Below are positions 32,363 through 41,220 of a stretch of DNA of 64,000 bases, in pieces. The notes beneath the pieces are model-generated. The model ran no database searches and was not told the origin of the DNA. It saw only the letters and a list, made by a program, of their open reading frames with translations. The DNA lies in assembly GCF_024496245.1 (NCBI RefSeq), contig NZ_CP101740.1:310001-374000 (forward strand), given 5' to 3'. The stretch's first letter is position 1, and each line of letters starts with the position of its first letter. The stretch comes from Sphingomonas qomolangmaensis. GTDB taxonomy: Bacteria; Pseudomonadota; Alphaproteobacteria; Sphingomonadales; Sphingomonadaceae. A program made the position numbers and the translations under genes.

Positions 32363-33055
32363 TTACGCCCCCGAGTCGAGTGCGTAGCCCGCCGATCGCA
32401 CGGTGCGGATGATGTCGGGCCGGTCGGTGCCGTTGATCGCCTTGCGCAGCCGGCGGATATGCACGTCGACCGTCCGGCTCTCGATGTCGCTGTCATGCCC
32501 CCACACCGCGTCGAGCAACCGCTCGCGCGAGAAGACCCAGCCGGGATGTTCGAGGAAATGCTTGAGCAGCCGGAATTCGGTGGGGCCAAGCGGCACGACC
32601 TCGCCGCCGCGGCGCACCTTGTGGCCGACGGTGTCCATCTCGATGTCCGAATAGACCAGTTGCTCGCCCGCGAGCGCCGGCCGCACCCGGCGCAGCACCG
32701 CGCCCACGCGCGCGACGAGTTCGCGCGGCGAGAAGGGCTTGGTCACATAATCGTCGGCACCGGTTTCGAGCCCGCGGACGCGGTCCTCTTCCTCGCCGCG
32801 CGCGGTGAGCATGATGATCGGCACGTTGGCGGTCTCGGGCATCCGTCGCAGCCGGCGGCAGACTTCGATGCCCGAAAGCCCCTCGACCATCCAGTCGAGC
32901 AGCACGATGTCGGGTGTCGCTTCCTTGGCGAGCAGCAGCGCTTCCTCGCCATCGGGGGTCTGCTTGACCTCGAAATCCTCGCGCTTGAAATGCCAGGTGA
33001 GCAGTTCGGCGAGGGCGGCATCGTCCTCGACCAGCAGCATCTTCACTCGTGCCAT
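32363..33055 (-). CDS. phoB: phosphate regulon response regulator PhoB
   Basis: 230 residues. The receiver domain has MLLVEDDAAL, Asp in IVLLDWMVEGLSG, MLTARGEEEDRV and DDYVTKPFSPREL. The DNA-binding wing has LGPTEFRLLKHFLEHPG, SRERLLDAVWGHDSDIESRT and VDVHIRRLRKAINGTDRPD. The LLDWM and W-G-x-D-x-x-x-E motifs are standard PhoB. It is the last gene of the pst/pho set, 11 bp after phoU. I start at ATG 33055; a GTG at 33064 is possible. Confidence 0.96.
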   Translation of the reverse strand: MARVKMLLVEDDAALAELLTWHFKREDFEVKQTPDGEEALLLAKEATPDIVLLDWMVEGLSGIEVCRRLRRMPETANVPIIMLTARGEEEDRVRGLETGADDYVTKPFSPRELVARVGAVLRRVRPALAGEQLVYSDIEMDTVGHKVRRGGEVVPLGPTEFRLLKHFLEHPGWVFSRERLLDAVWGHDSDIESRTVDVHIRRLRKAINGTDRPDIIRTVRSAGYALDSGA

Positions 33056-33066
33056 CGTCGCCACCT

Positions 33067-33756
33067 TCAGTTCGCTGCGGTTGAGGGAATGCGTTCGCGT
33101 TCGCCCATCTGCTCGCCGGTTGCCGCGTAATATACCATCTCGGCGAGGTTGGTCGCCTGGTCGCCGATCCGCTCGAGATTCTTGGCGACGAACAGCAGAT
33201 GCGCCGCCTGGCTGATGCTGGCGGGATTCTCCATCATGAAGGTCACCAGCGCGCGGAAGATCGAGTTATAGAAATCGTCGACCGCGCGGTCGCGCTCGCC
33301 GATCGACATCGCCTTTTCGATGTCGCGCGCGGCAAAGGCGTCGAGCACGTCGTGGAGCATTTCGCTCGCGACGCCCGCCATCGCGGGCAGCACCGACAGC
33401 GGCTCGATATGCCGATGCCCCTCGATATCGGCGACGCGCTTGGCGATGTTCTTGGCATGATCGCCGACGCGCTCGAGCGTGTTCGAGATCTTCATCGCCG
33501 CGACGACCTCGCGCAGATCGTCGGCCATCGGCGCGCGCAGCGCGATCAGCTGCACCGCGAGCCGCTCGACTTCGTGCTCGAGCACGTCGATCTTCTTGTC
33601 GCCCTCGATCACCTTGGCGGCGGCATCCAGGTCATGCCGCACCAACGCCTCGATCGCACCGGTGATCGCCTGTTCGGCAAGTCCGCCCATCTGTGCGATC
33701 AGCCCGCGCAGTTGCCCCAGTTCGTCGTCGAAAACCTTGACCGTATGCTCGTTCAT
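33067..33756 (-). CDS. phoU: phosphate signalling accessory protein PhoU
   Basis: 229 residues of two three-helix PhoU repeats. Signature segments are ALVRHDLDAAAKVIEGDKKI, DVLEHEVERLAVQLIALRAP and, in the second half, LLFVAKNLERIGDQATNLAE. PhoU links the Pst transporter to PhoR and dampens the Pho response when phosphate is sufficient. It lies 25 bp after pstB and is followed closely by phoB. Confidence 0.96.
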   Translation of the reverse strand: MNEHTVKVFDDELGQLRGLIAQMGGLAEQAITGAIEALVRHDLDAAAKVIEGDKKIDVLEHEVERLAVQLIALRAPMADDLREVVAAMKISNTLERVGDHAKNIAKRVADIEGHRHIEPLSVLPAMAGVASEMLHDVLDAFAARDIEKAMSIGERDRAVDDFYNSIFRALVTFMMENPASISQAAHLLFVAKNLERIGDQATNLAEMVYYAATGEQMGERERIPSTAAN

Positions 33757-33781
33757 GTCGTTGTGCCTCGAGGCGAAGGGA

Positions 33782-34594
33782 TCAGCCGTAGCGGCCGGTG
33801 ATATAGTCCTTGGTCCGCTCCTGGCGCGGGTTCGTGAAGATTTCCGACGTCACGCCATATTCGACCAGATTGCCCAAGTGGAAGAAAGCGGTGCGCTGCG
33901 ACACGCGCGCCGCCTGCTGCATGTTGTGCGTGACGATCACGATCGCATAGCGGCCGCGCAGCTCGTGGATCAACTCCTCGATCTTGGCAGTGGCGATCGG
34001 ATCGAGCGCGCTGCACGGCTCGTCCATCAGGATGACTTCGGGATCGACCGCGATCGCGCGCGCGATGCAAAGCCGCTGCTGCTGGCCGCCCGACAGAGCG
34101 GTGCCCGAATCGGGCAGCCGGTCCTTCACTTCTTCCCACAGCCCCGCGCGGCGCAGCGAGCGTTCGACGACATGGTCGAGATCGGCCTTCGACGGCGCCA
34201 GCCCGTGGATTCGCGGGCCATAGGCGACGTTTTCGTAGATCGACTTGGGGAAGGGATTGGGCTTCTGGAACACCATCCCGACGCGCGCGCGCAGCTGCAC
34301 GACGTCCATCGACGGCGAATAGATATCCTCGCCGTCTAGCGTGATGTCGCCTTCGGTCCGCGCGATCGGGATCGTGTCGTTCATCCGGTTGAGCGTGCGC
34401 AGGAAGGTCGACTTGCCGCAGCCCGACGGGCCGATGAACGCGGTCACATTGTCCATGTCGACATCGATCGACACGTCCTTGATCGCGTGGGTCTTGCCAT
34501 AATAGACGTTGACGTCGCGCGCCGCCATCTTGATCGGGCGCGCAGGCGCGTTGGTCGCGGCTTCGGCAGAGGGTTTGACGTGGACGTCGGTCAT
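33782..34594 (-). CDS. pstB: phosphate ABC transporter ATP-binding protein PstB
   Basis: 270 residues. Walker A is [19 protein letters not shown], the signature is [20 protein letters not shown] and Walker B is [20 protein letters not shown]. The start [13 protein letters not shown] overlaps the pstA stop by one base (34594). The about 20-residue N-terminal extension before [11 protein letters not shown] is unremarkable. It provides ATP hydrolysis for PstCA. Confidence 0.97.
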   Translation of the reverse strand: MTDVHVKPSAEAATNAPARPIKMAARDVNVYYGKTHAIKDVSIDVDMDNVTAFIGPSGCGKSTFLRTLNRMNDTIPIARTEGDITLDGEDIYSPSMDVVQLRARVGMVFQKPNPFPKSIYENVAYGPRIHGLAPSKADLDHVVERSLRRAGLWEEVKDRLPDSGTALSGGQQQRLCIARAIAVDPEVILMDEPCSALDPIATAKIEELIHELRGRYAIVIVTHNMQQAARVSQRTAFFHLGNLVEYGVTSEIFTNPRQERTKDYITGRYG

Positions 34595-35892
34595 TACCAG
34601 CGGGTCTCGAATCGGTTGCGGAGATAAATGGCGAGCGCGTTCATCGCGAGCAGGAACATCAATAGCACGATGATCGCCGCGCTGGTCTTTTCGACGAAGC
34701 CGCGGCTCACCTGATCCGACCAGAGGAAGATCTGCACCGGCAGCACCGTCGCCGGGCTGGTAAGGTCGTCGGGCGCGGTCGAGATGAAGGCGCGCATGCC
34801 GATCATCAGGAGCGGCGCGGTTTCTCCCAGCGCGCGCGCCATGCCGATGATCGTGCCGGTCAGGATGCCGGGCAGCGCGAGCGGCAGGACGTGATGGAAC
34901 ACCACCTGGATCCGGCTCGCCCCGACCCCCAACGCCGCGTCGCGGATCGACGGCGGTACCGCCTTCACCGCGTTGCGCCCGGCGATGACGATCACGGGCA
35001 TGATCATCAGCGCCAGCGTCACCCCGCCGACGATCGGCGCCGAGCGCGGCATGTTGAAGGTGCCGAGGAACACCGCGAGGCCGAGCAGGCCGAAGATGAT
35101 CGAAGGCACCGCCGCGAGGTTGTTGATCGACACCTCGATCAGGTCGGTCCAGCGATTGCGCGGGGCATATTCCTCGAGATAGATTGCCGAGAGCACGCCG
35201 ATCGGGAAGGCGAGCGCGAGCGTCACCAGCATCGTCAGGAACGATCCCTTGAGCGCGCCCCAGATGCCCACCGCGGTCGGATCGGTCGAATCGGCGCCGG
35301 TGAGGAAGGTCCAGTTGAACCCGCTGGTCAGCGCGCCGCGCTGCGTCAGCATCGCCGCGGCGGCTTCGGTCTCGGGGGTGGCATCCTCGGTCGCGGCGGT
35401 GTGGATGTCGCTCGATGCGGGCACGGTGATCGTCGCCTGCTTGGTCAGCAGGCTGGGATCGTCCTTCACCGCCTCGCGCACCGTCACCCACGCGCTGTCC
35501 GAGATGTAGCGTTCGCCCTCGGCGCCGAACGCCTCGACCGCCGCTGCGCCGACCGCGTTCTGCAGCCCGGCGCCCGCGAGCGCCAGGTCGGCACCGCGCC
35601 GCCCGAGCTGGTCGGGGGTGACGTCGAGGTTCATCGCCGCGAAGTTCAGCGGCAGTCGAACCTCGGTACGGCTGAAGCCCGCCAGCCCGTTCGACAGCAT
35701 CGTCCACAGCAGGAACGCCAGGAACCCCGCCGAGATCGTGACTGCGGCAAGGCCCAGCAGCCGGAAGCGACGTTCGGCGGCGTAGCGGCGGCGGATGCGG
35801 CGCTGCATCGACTGGGTCTTCCAGTCGGTCGGCGCGCGCTCCGCAGGCTCGTGTCCCCCCGCAAGCGACTGGGCAACGATGGGACTATTCAT
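34594..35892 (-). CDS. pstA: phosphate ABC transporter permease PstA (with N-terminal DUF3333-type extension)
   Basis: 432 residues, longer than the about 290 of E. coli PstA. After a first membrane helix ([20 protein letters not shown]) comes an about 150-residue periplasmic insert (residues about 70-215), followed by the permease core ([57 protein letters not shown] sequence, and [20 protein letters not shown]). The EAA loop is intact. Such an insert is the usual alphaproteobacterial form. It overlaps pstC by 8 bp. Confidence 0.95.
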   Translation of the reverse strand: MNSPIVAQSLAGGHEPAERAPTDWKTQSMQRRIRRRYAAERRFRLLGLAAVTISAGFLAFLLWTMLSNGLAGFSRTEVRLPLNFAAMNLDVTPDQLGRRGADLALAGAGLQNAVGAAAVEAFGAEGERYISDSAWVTVREAVKDDPSLLTKQATITVPASSDIHTAATEDATPETEAAAAMLTQRGALTSGFNWTFLTGADSTDPTAVGIWGALKGSFLTMLVTLALAFPIGVLSAIYLEEYAPRNRWTDLIEVSINNLAAVPSIIFGLLGLAVFLGTFNMPRSAPIVGGVTLALMIMPVIVIAGRNAVKAVPPSIRDAALGVGASRIQVVFHHVLPLALPGILTGTIIGMARALGETAPLLMIGMRAFISTAPDDLTSPATVLPVQIFLWSDQVSRGFVEKTSAAIIVLLMFLLAMNALAIYLRNRFETRW

Positions 35893-37261
35893 ACGCTTCC
35901 CGGTATTTCTTCACGACGCGAAGCGCGACGATGTTCAAGAGGAAAGTGATCACGAACAGCGTGAGGCCAAGCGCGAAGGCCGCCAGCGTCTTGGGGCTGT
36001 TGAACTCGGCTTCGCCGGTCAGCAGGTCGACGATCTGCTTGGTGACGGTGGTCGCGCTGTCGAAGGGGTTGAGCGTGATCGTCGCCGCGCCGCTGGCGGC
36101 CATCACGACGATCATCGTCTCGCCGATCGCGCGCGACACCGCGAGCAATACGCCGGCGACGACGCCGGGGAGGGCAGCGGGGAGCAGCACGCGGCCGATC
36201 GTCTCCGACGTCGTCGCGCCCATCGCCAGGCTGCCGTCGCGCATCGAGGTCGGCACCGCGGCGATCGAATCATCGGCCATCGACGAGACGAAGGGGATGA
36301 TCATCACCCCCATCACCAGCCCCGCCGACAGCGCGCTTTCGGAGCTTGCGAAGGTGAAGCCCAGCGACACCGCAAGGTCGCGGATCGCGGGGCCGACGGT
36401 GAGCGCGGCGAAATAGCCATAGACCACGGTGGGAACGCCCGCGAGGATCTCGAGGATCGGCTTCATCCATTTGCGCACCGCGGGCGCGGCATATTGGGTG
36501 AGGTAGATCGCGCTCATCAGCCCGAACGGGATCGCGACCAGCATCGCGATCACCGCGCCGATGAAGAAGGTGCCCCAGAACAGCGGCACGGCGCCCAGGT
36601 CGGCGCCGGGGTCGGCGGGGTTGATCACCTGCGGCGCCCAATTGGTGCCGGACAGGAAATCGGTGATCGGCACGATCGAAAAGAAGCGCGCGCTTTCGAA
36701 CAGCAGCGACAGGAAGATGCCCAGCGTCGTCAGGATCGCGATCAGCGACGCCACCAGCAGCGCGAGCATCACCGCACGCTCGACCCGCGTCCGCGCGCGG
36801 AAATCGGTGGCGATCCGCGTATAGGCAAAGGCGCCGCCGGCAAAGGCGAGCAGCACCGCGATCGCGGTACCGATCCAGGCATAGCTGGTCATATAGCCGT
36901 CGAAGACCGGGGCGAGGACTTCGGCCTCGGGATTGAACGCGCCCAGCCCCTCGGTCCCTGCCAGATTGCGCGCTTCGCCGAGGATCGCCGAGCGTTCGAA
37001 GCCGGCAGCGGGCAGCGACTGCGCCTGCGGCGTCGCGAGCACGGCATCGTTCACCAGCTGCGGGCTCAGCCACGACCAGAAGGCGAGGAAGACCAGCGCA
37101 GGAACCGCGACCCACATCGCGACATACCAGCCATGCTGACCGGGCAGCGAATGCAGCCGCTTGCCGCCGACGCCCTGCAGCCGGGTGGCACGCGCACGCG
37201 CGGTGAGCCAGCCGATCAGCGCGAGGCCGACGATCAGCAGCAGCAATGCGGTCGCGGTCAT
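35885..37261 (-). CDS. pstC: phosphate ABC transporter permease PstC
   Basis: 458 residues. The first membrane helix (MTATALLLLIVGLALIGWLT) and others around residues 45 and 140 precede a long periplasmic part (residues about 70-130), then the permease core: IPFGLMSAIYLTQYAAPAVR, PILEILAGVPTVVYGYFAAL and the EAA loop AMGATTSETIGRVLLPAALP. The length is greater than in E. coli, as is normal in alphaproteobacteria. It overlaps pstA by 8 bp and the pstS end by 4 bp. Confidence 0.95.
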   Translation of the reverse strand: MTATALLLLIVGLALIGWLTARARATRLQGVGGKRLHSLPGQHGWYVAMWVAVPALVFLAFWSWLSPQLVNDAVLATPQAQSLPAAGFERSAILGEARNLAGTEGLGAFNPEAEVLAPVFDGYMTSYAWIGTAIAVLLAFAGGAFAYTRIATDFRARTRVERAVMLALLVASLIAILTTLGIFLSLLFESARFFSIVPITDFLSGTNWAPQVINPADPGADLGAVPLFWGTFFIGAVIAMLVAIPFGLMSAIYLTQYAAPAVRKWMKPILEILAGVPTVVYGYFAALTVGPAIRDLAVSLGFTFASSESALSAGLVMGVMIIPFVSSMADDSIAAVPTSMRDGSLAMGATTSETIGRVLLPAALPGVVAGVLLAVSRAIGETMIVVMAASGAATITLNPFDSATTVTKQIVDLLTGEAEFNSPKTLAAFALGLTLFVITFLLNIVALRVVKKYREAYE

Positions 37262-38292
37262 TTGAGCACCGCAGGATCGAGCGCGATGCCGCGCCTCACG
37301 ATTTCGGCCGATCGCTCGCGAATCTCACGCGGCGCCGCGATCATTCCCTTGCGCACCAGCGGGCCATCGGGCCCCCAGGCGGCGACATAATCGTCGAGGA
37401 ACGACTGCAATCCGGGGATCGGGCGGATATGCTGCTTCTTCACATACAGATAGAGCGGCCGCGCGCCCGGATAAGCGCCCGACGAGATGGTTTCATAGGT
37501 CGGTTCGATGCCGTTCAACGCGCTGCCCTTCAGCCGGCCGGCATTTTCCTCGAGATAGCTGAAGCCGAAAATGCCGACAGCATTGGGATTGGTCACCAGA
37601 TTCTGCACGATCAGATTGTCGTTCTCGCCCTTGTCGACATAGGCCGAGTCGTTGCGCATCCGCGTGCACATCGCGTTATAGGCCTCCTCGTCGCTGTCCT
37701 CGAGCGCCTCTGCTTCGGGCACCGCAGCCTTGCAGCCGGGCTCGAGGATCAGTTCGACAAAGGCATCGCGCGTCCCGCTGGTAGATGGCGGCCCGAGCAC
37801 CTGGATCGGGATGGCGGGGAAGGCGGGATTGACCTCGGACCACAGCCGCGCGGTGTTGGGCTTGCCGCCGGGATTGGCGGCGACCGCGCGGTAAATGTCG
37901 GCAAGGGTGAATGACAGCCCCGGCCCGTTAAGCGATTCGGCGAGCGCGATGCCGTCGATCCCGACCTGGATTTCGAGAATCTCGCGCACGCCATTGGCTT
38001 GGCACGAGTCATATTCGGAGCGGTACAGCCGGCGCGAAGCGTTGAGCATGTCGGGATATTGCGGGCCGATCCCGGCGCAGAACTGCTTGATACCCGCCCC
38101 GGTGCCGGTCGATTCGATCACCGGCGACTTCATGTCGGGGCGCGCGTTGTTGAACTGTTCGGCGACCGCGGTGGTGAAGGGGTAGACGGTCGACGAGCCG
38201 ACGACGCGGATTTCGTCGCGCGCGGCCCGGCTGTCGCTGCAAGCGGCGAGTGCGAGCGCACTCAGGCTCGCGATGGCGACGATACGCAGCAT
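37258..38292 (-). CDS. pstS: phosphate-binding lipoprotein PstS
   Basis: 344 residues. The lipoprotein signal MLRIVAIASLSALALAACS has a lipobox LAAC. Binding-site segments are visible: VVGSSTVYPFTTAVAEQFNN, GTGAGIKQFCAGIG and PSTSGTRDAFVELIL. This matches the PstS family rather than the related sulfate-binding protein. I start at ATG 38292 for the lipobox; the longer frame from 38343 adds 17 unlikely residues. It precedes pstC with an ATGA-type overlap. Confidence 0.95.
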   Translation of the reverse strand: MLRIVAIASLSALALAACSDSRAARDEIRVVGSSTVYPFTTAVAEQFNNARPDMKSPVIESTGTGAGIKQFCAGIGPQYPDMLNASRRLYRSEYDSCQANGVREILEIQVGIDGIALAESLNGPGLSFTLADIYRAVAANPGGKPNTARLWSEVNPAFPAIPIQVLGPPSTSGTRDAFVELILEPGCKAAVPEAEALEDSDEEAYNAMCTRMRNDSAYVDKGENDNLIVQNLVTNPNAVGIFGFSYLEENAGRLKGSALNGIEPTYETISSGAYPGARPLYLYVKKQHIRPIPGLQSFLDDYVAAWGPDGPLVRKGMIAAPREIRERSAEIVRRGIALDPAVLK

Positions 38293-38347
38293 GTGGACTT
38301 GCCCCTGGCGGTCGCGCGGGTTGCGCTGGGAGTGGGTTAGCACCCCG

Positions 38348-39607
38348 TCACGGAGCCTCTGTTACATTGACGTTGCGTTTTGATGACACCGGTCCAGCCG
38401 GCAGCAATACCGTGACCACCGTTCCCGCGCCCGGCGTGCTGGCGATGTCGAGCCGCCCGCGATGGCGCTCGACGATATGTTTGACGATCGACAGGCCGAG
38501 CCCGGTGCCCCCCATTGCGCGGCTGCGTCCCGAATCGATACGATAGAATCGCTCGGTCAGCCGCGGCAGGTGCTGTGGCGCGATGCCTTCGCCCTCGTCG
38601 GTCACCGAAAGGCGGACCATCGATCCGCCGTCGTGGCGCAGCTGGATCGTCACGGGTGTGCCCGGCCGGCCATATTTCATCGCATTGCCGACGATATTGT
38701 GGAGCACCTGGCTCAATTGCGCGCGATCGCCCTTGATCGGCGCGACATCGGCGATCGCCGAGCAAAGGTCGCCGCCGCGCCCGTTGCTGGCAGCGGCGAT
38801 CTCCGAGCGGACCTCCTCGACCAGGTCGGCGAGGTCGACCAGCGTATCGGGCTCGCGATATTTCTCGGCCTCGATCCGGCTGAGCGACATCAGGTCGTCG
38901 ATCAGCCGGCGCATCCGGTTCGCCTCGTCGAACATCACCTTCAGGAAGCGGTCGCGGATGCCCGGATCGTCGCCGGCTTCGTCGCGCAACGTCTCGATGA
39001 AGCCCAGGATCGACGCGAGCGGGGTGCGCAGCTCGTGGCTGGCATTGGCGACGAAATCGACGCGGATGCGGTCGGTGGCGTAGCTGCCGGTGCGGTCGAC
39101 CAGGTGGACGATCCGCACATCGTCGCCGAGCTCGCGCACGCGCATTTCCCAGCGCTGCTCGCGCGTGCCCAGCCCCACCAGATGGATCGGTTCGTCGCCG
39201 CGCGACCCGGCGGCGGCGACCAGCCGTTCGGAGGCGGCGGGATGGCGGATCGCCAGCCGCACGTCTTCGCCCAGGATATGCTCGCCGAGCAACGTCTTGG
39301 CGGCGGCGTTGGCGCGGATGACGCGCTTTTCGGCGACGACCAGCATCGGTTCGCCGATCGCCGCGATCACGTCGGCGATCGCTGGCTCGGGCGTCGCGGG
39401 CGGCGGGGCGAGCGGTTCGGGCACCCGCGGCGGCGCCTCGTCCTCGCCGGTGCCGATCGCCACCAGCACCGCGGCGATCCCACCGACCAGCGCGACCGCG
39501 ACCGATTCGATGCTGCCACCGATGACAAAACCGGCGAGCGCGCTCACCGCTGCCAGGCCCAGCGCAAGCGCCGCCCGAATCCCCGACCCCTGTAACATTC
39601 CCGCCAT
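38348..39607 (-). CDS. phoR: phosphate regulon sensor histidine kinase PhoR
   Basis: 419 residues. Two short membrane helices lie near residues 11-45 (AALALGLAAVSALAGFVIGG, VAVALVGGIAAVLVAIG). A PAS-like domain follows (PAIADVIAAIGEPMLVVAEK to VHLVDRTGSYATD). The histidine box is FVANASHELRTPLASILGFI, the N-box LHNIVGNAMKYG and the G-boxes DEGEGIAPQ and GTGLGLSIVKHIV. It heads the minus-strand order phoR-pstSCAB-phoU-phoB. I saw no convincing Pho box before phoR or pstS. Confidence 0.93.
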   Translation of the reverse strand: MAGMLQGSGIRAALALGLAAVSALAGFVIGGSIESVAVALVGGIAAVLVAIGTGEDEAPPRVPEPLAPPPATPEPAIADVIAAIGEPMLVVAEKRVIRANAAAKTLLGEHILGEDVRLAIRHPAASERLVAAAGSRGDEPIHLVGLGTREQRWEMRVRELGDDVRIVHLVDRTGSYATDRIRVDFVANASHELRTPLASILGFIETLRDEAGDDPGIRDRFLKVMFDEANRMRRLIDDLMSLSRIEAEKYREPDTLVDLADLVEEVRSEIAAASNGRGGDLCSAIADVAPIKGDRAQLSQVLHNIVGNAMKYGRPGTPVTIQLRHDGGSMVRLSVTDEGEGIAPQHLPRLTERFYRIDSGRSRAMGGTGLGLSIVKHIVERHRGRLDIASTPGAGTVVTVLLPAGPVSSKRNVNVTEAP

Positions 39608-39699
39608 GTACCCGATCCGGGACGCTTTGGGGTAGCACCTGCTTGGGTTAACCCTGTTTTACCATTGCGTAAGGCATCCAAGCCTACAAAGGTGGCAGC

Positions 39700-40089
39700 A
39701 TGACCGACGAACCGTCCAAGCCCGCCGAACCCGGCCGCCGCGCGCTGATGCTGGGCGCGGTCGGGGCGTCGGCAATCGTCTCGATCCGCCCCGCGCTCGC
39801 GCAGACCGCGGCGTCGCTGTCGACCTGCGAGATCCCGGTGCCCGATCCGGGGCGTGCGGGGAGCTACATCGCGCAGGATGGCAAGGTGGTGCCCGCAGGC
39901 ACAGCGGGTGCCTTCCCGCCGGCATCGCGCCCGTTCACCGGCGAGGAGGTGAAGCGCGCGCTCAATGGCGGGTCGCTGCCCGGCGCCGATTATTCGCAGA
40001 GCAAGGCCTACACCAATTACATCCGCCGGCTGCAGACCGGCACCAGCGGCTTCACCTGCTTCGCCTCGTTGCAGATGCCGCGCGGCTGA
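39700..40089 (+). CDS. small Tat-like exported protein upstream of the HPr-rel-A genes, function unknown
   Basis: 129 residues. The N-terminus has a twin arginine and hydrophobic stretch: PGRRALMLGAVGASAIVSIR then PALAQ, a likely signal with cleavage after ALA. The mature part is rich in G, S and T, with two cysteines (STCEIPVPD and GFTCFASLQ). No family is known to me. AAAGGTGGC precedes the ATG. The PqqD-like gene starts 8 bp after its stop, which suggests that it belongs to the same system; it may be the exported partner or substrate. It is divergent from phoR. Confidence 0.7.
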   Translation: MTDEPSKPAEPGRRALMLGAVGASAIVSIRPALAQTAASLSTCEIPVPDPGRAGSYIAQDGKVVPAGTAGAFPPASRPFTGEEVKRALNGGSLPGADYSQSKAYTNYIRRLQTGTSGFTCFASLQMPRG

Positions 40090-40096
40090 GCCGGCG

Positions 40097-40369
40097 GTGC
40101 CCGCACGCTATCGGGCAAGCGCGGGCGCGGCGCTGCGGATCGTGCCGCTCGACCTGCTAACGCTGATCTATCACCGCGCATCGGGGCAGACGCATGTCGT
40201 CGCTTCGCCGGTGCCCGAAATCCTCGAGACGCTCGCGACCGAGGCGATGGACGTCGCCGCGCTGCTGGCAAAGCTCACCGCCACCTATGACCTCGGGGAT
40301 GCCGACGCCGAGGCGATGGCGGCAAGGCTCGACGAACTGGCGGCGGTCGGGCTGGTCGAACGCGGGTGA
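40097..40369 (+). CDS. HPr-rel-A system PqqD-family peptide chaperone
   Basis: 90 residues from a GTG start (VPARYRASAGAALRIVPLDL). The PqqD fold is recognisable: LTLIYHRASGQTHVVASPVP, EILETLATEAMDVAALLAKL, AMAARLDELAAVGLVERG. PqqD proteins bind peptide substrates for radical SAM enzymes in RiPP pathways; this subfamily accompanies HprK-related kinases instead. Its stop overlaps the kinase start (GTGA). The name is from recall of the TIGR04353-like family; no search was made. Confidence 0.8.
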   Translation: MPARYRASAGAALRIVPLDLLTLIYHRASGQTHVVASPVPEILETLATEAMDVAALLAKLTATYDLGDADAEAMAARLDELAAVGLVERG

Positions 40370-41220
40370 GGCACGTCTTCCACGTCAAAATCGGGCCGAT
40401 CGGCTTTCGCGTCGGATCGGATTGGCGCCAGCCGATCGCACAGCTCGAAACGCTGTATCGCGATTATCCCGAGCCCGATGACGGCATCCCCGATTTCAGC
40501 GTCCGGCTGTTCGCGGCGCGGCCGTGGCGGCGCTTCGTGCGCCCGGCGGTGATGATCGGCGGCGACTATACCATCCCCGACACCGCGCCGTTGCCGCTGT
40601 CGCTAGGGCTGCTCGCGGCCGAAATGGGGATGAACCTGCAGATGGCGCTGGCGCAGCGGCGCTACCTGCTGCTCCACGCATCGTGCGTCGAGCGCGATGG
40701 CCGCGCGGTGCTGATGACGGGGATTTCGGGCGCGGGGAAATCGACGCTGGCGGCGCTGCTGATGGCGCGCGGCTGGCGGCTGATGGGCGACGAATTCGCG
40801 TTGGTCGATCCCGAGACCGGGCTGCTCCACGGCTTTCCGCGGCTGGTGAGCCTGAAGAACGAAAGCGTGGCGGTGATCGAGGCGGCGCTGCCGCGCGCGC
40901 GTTTCGGGCCGTTGCAGCTCGCGACGCCCAAGGGCGATATCCGCCACCTGGTGCCCGATGCCGATTCGATCGCGCGTATGGCCGAGCCCGCGCGCGCCGC
41001 GGCGATCCTGTTCCCGCGCTTCGGGTTCGAGGCGGCGCAGCGTCCGGTGCTGCCGAGCGAAACCTTTGTCCGGCTGACCCAGGCGTCGACCAATTATGTC
41101 GCGATGGGCGAGCGCGGGTTCGATGCGCTGACCGCGCTGGTGCGCGGCGTGCCGGCGGTCGCGATCGACTATCCCGATGCCGCGACCGCGGTTGCGCAGG
41201 TCGAGGCGGTGGCGGCATGA
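40366..41220 (+). CDS. HprK-related kinase A
   Basis: 284 residues from a GTG that overlaps the previous stop. The kinase core has Walker A GISGAGKSTLAALLMARGW near residues 119-137 and the HprK-like GDEFALVDPETGLLHGF. LHASCVERDGRAVLM leads into the P-loop. HPr kinases phosphorylate a serine of HPr; this branch (HPr-rel-A) lacks the N-terminal domain of HprK and its target is unknown. It overlaps the nucleotidyltransferase gene by 4 bp (ATGA). Confidence 0.88.
   Translation: MRHVFHVKIGPIGFRVGSDWRQPIAQLETLYRDYPEPDDGIPDFSVRLFAARPWRRFVRPAVMIGGDYTIPDTAPLPLSLGLLAAEMGMNLQMALAQRRYLLLHASCVERDGRAVLMTGISGAGKSTLAALLMARGWRLMGDEFALVDPETGLLHGFPRLVSLKNESVAVIEAALPRARFGPLQLATPKGDIRHLVPDADSIARMAEPARAAAILFPRFGFEAAQRPVLPSETFVRLTQASTNYVAMGERGFDALTALVRGVPAVAIDYPDAATAVAQVEAVAA

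Noticed and set aside
34594..35892. The long PstA as a fusion or frameshift
   Set aside because: The extra N-terminal periplasmic region is the normal DUF3333-type form of alphaproteobacterial PstA.
38293..39699. Pho boxes before pstS or phoR
   Set aside because: I looked for tandem CTGTCAT-like elements in the short gaps and found none that I could defend.
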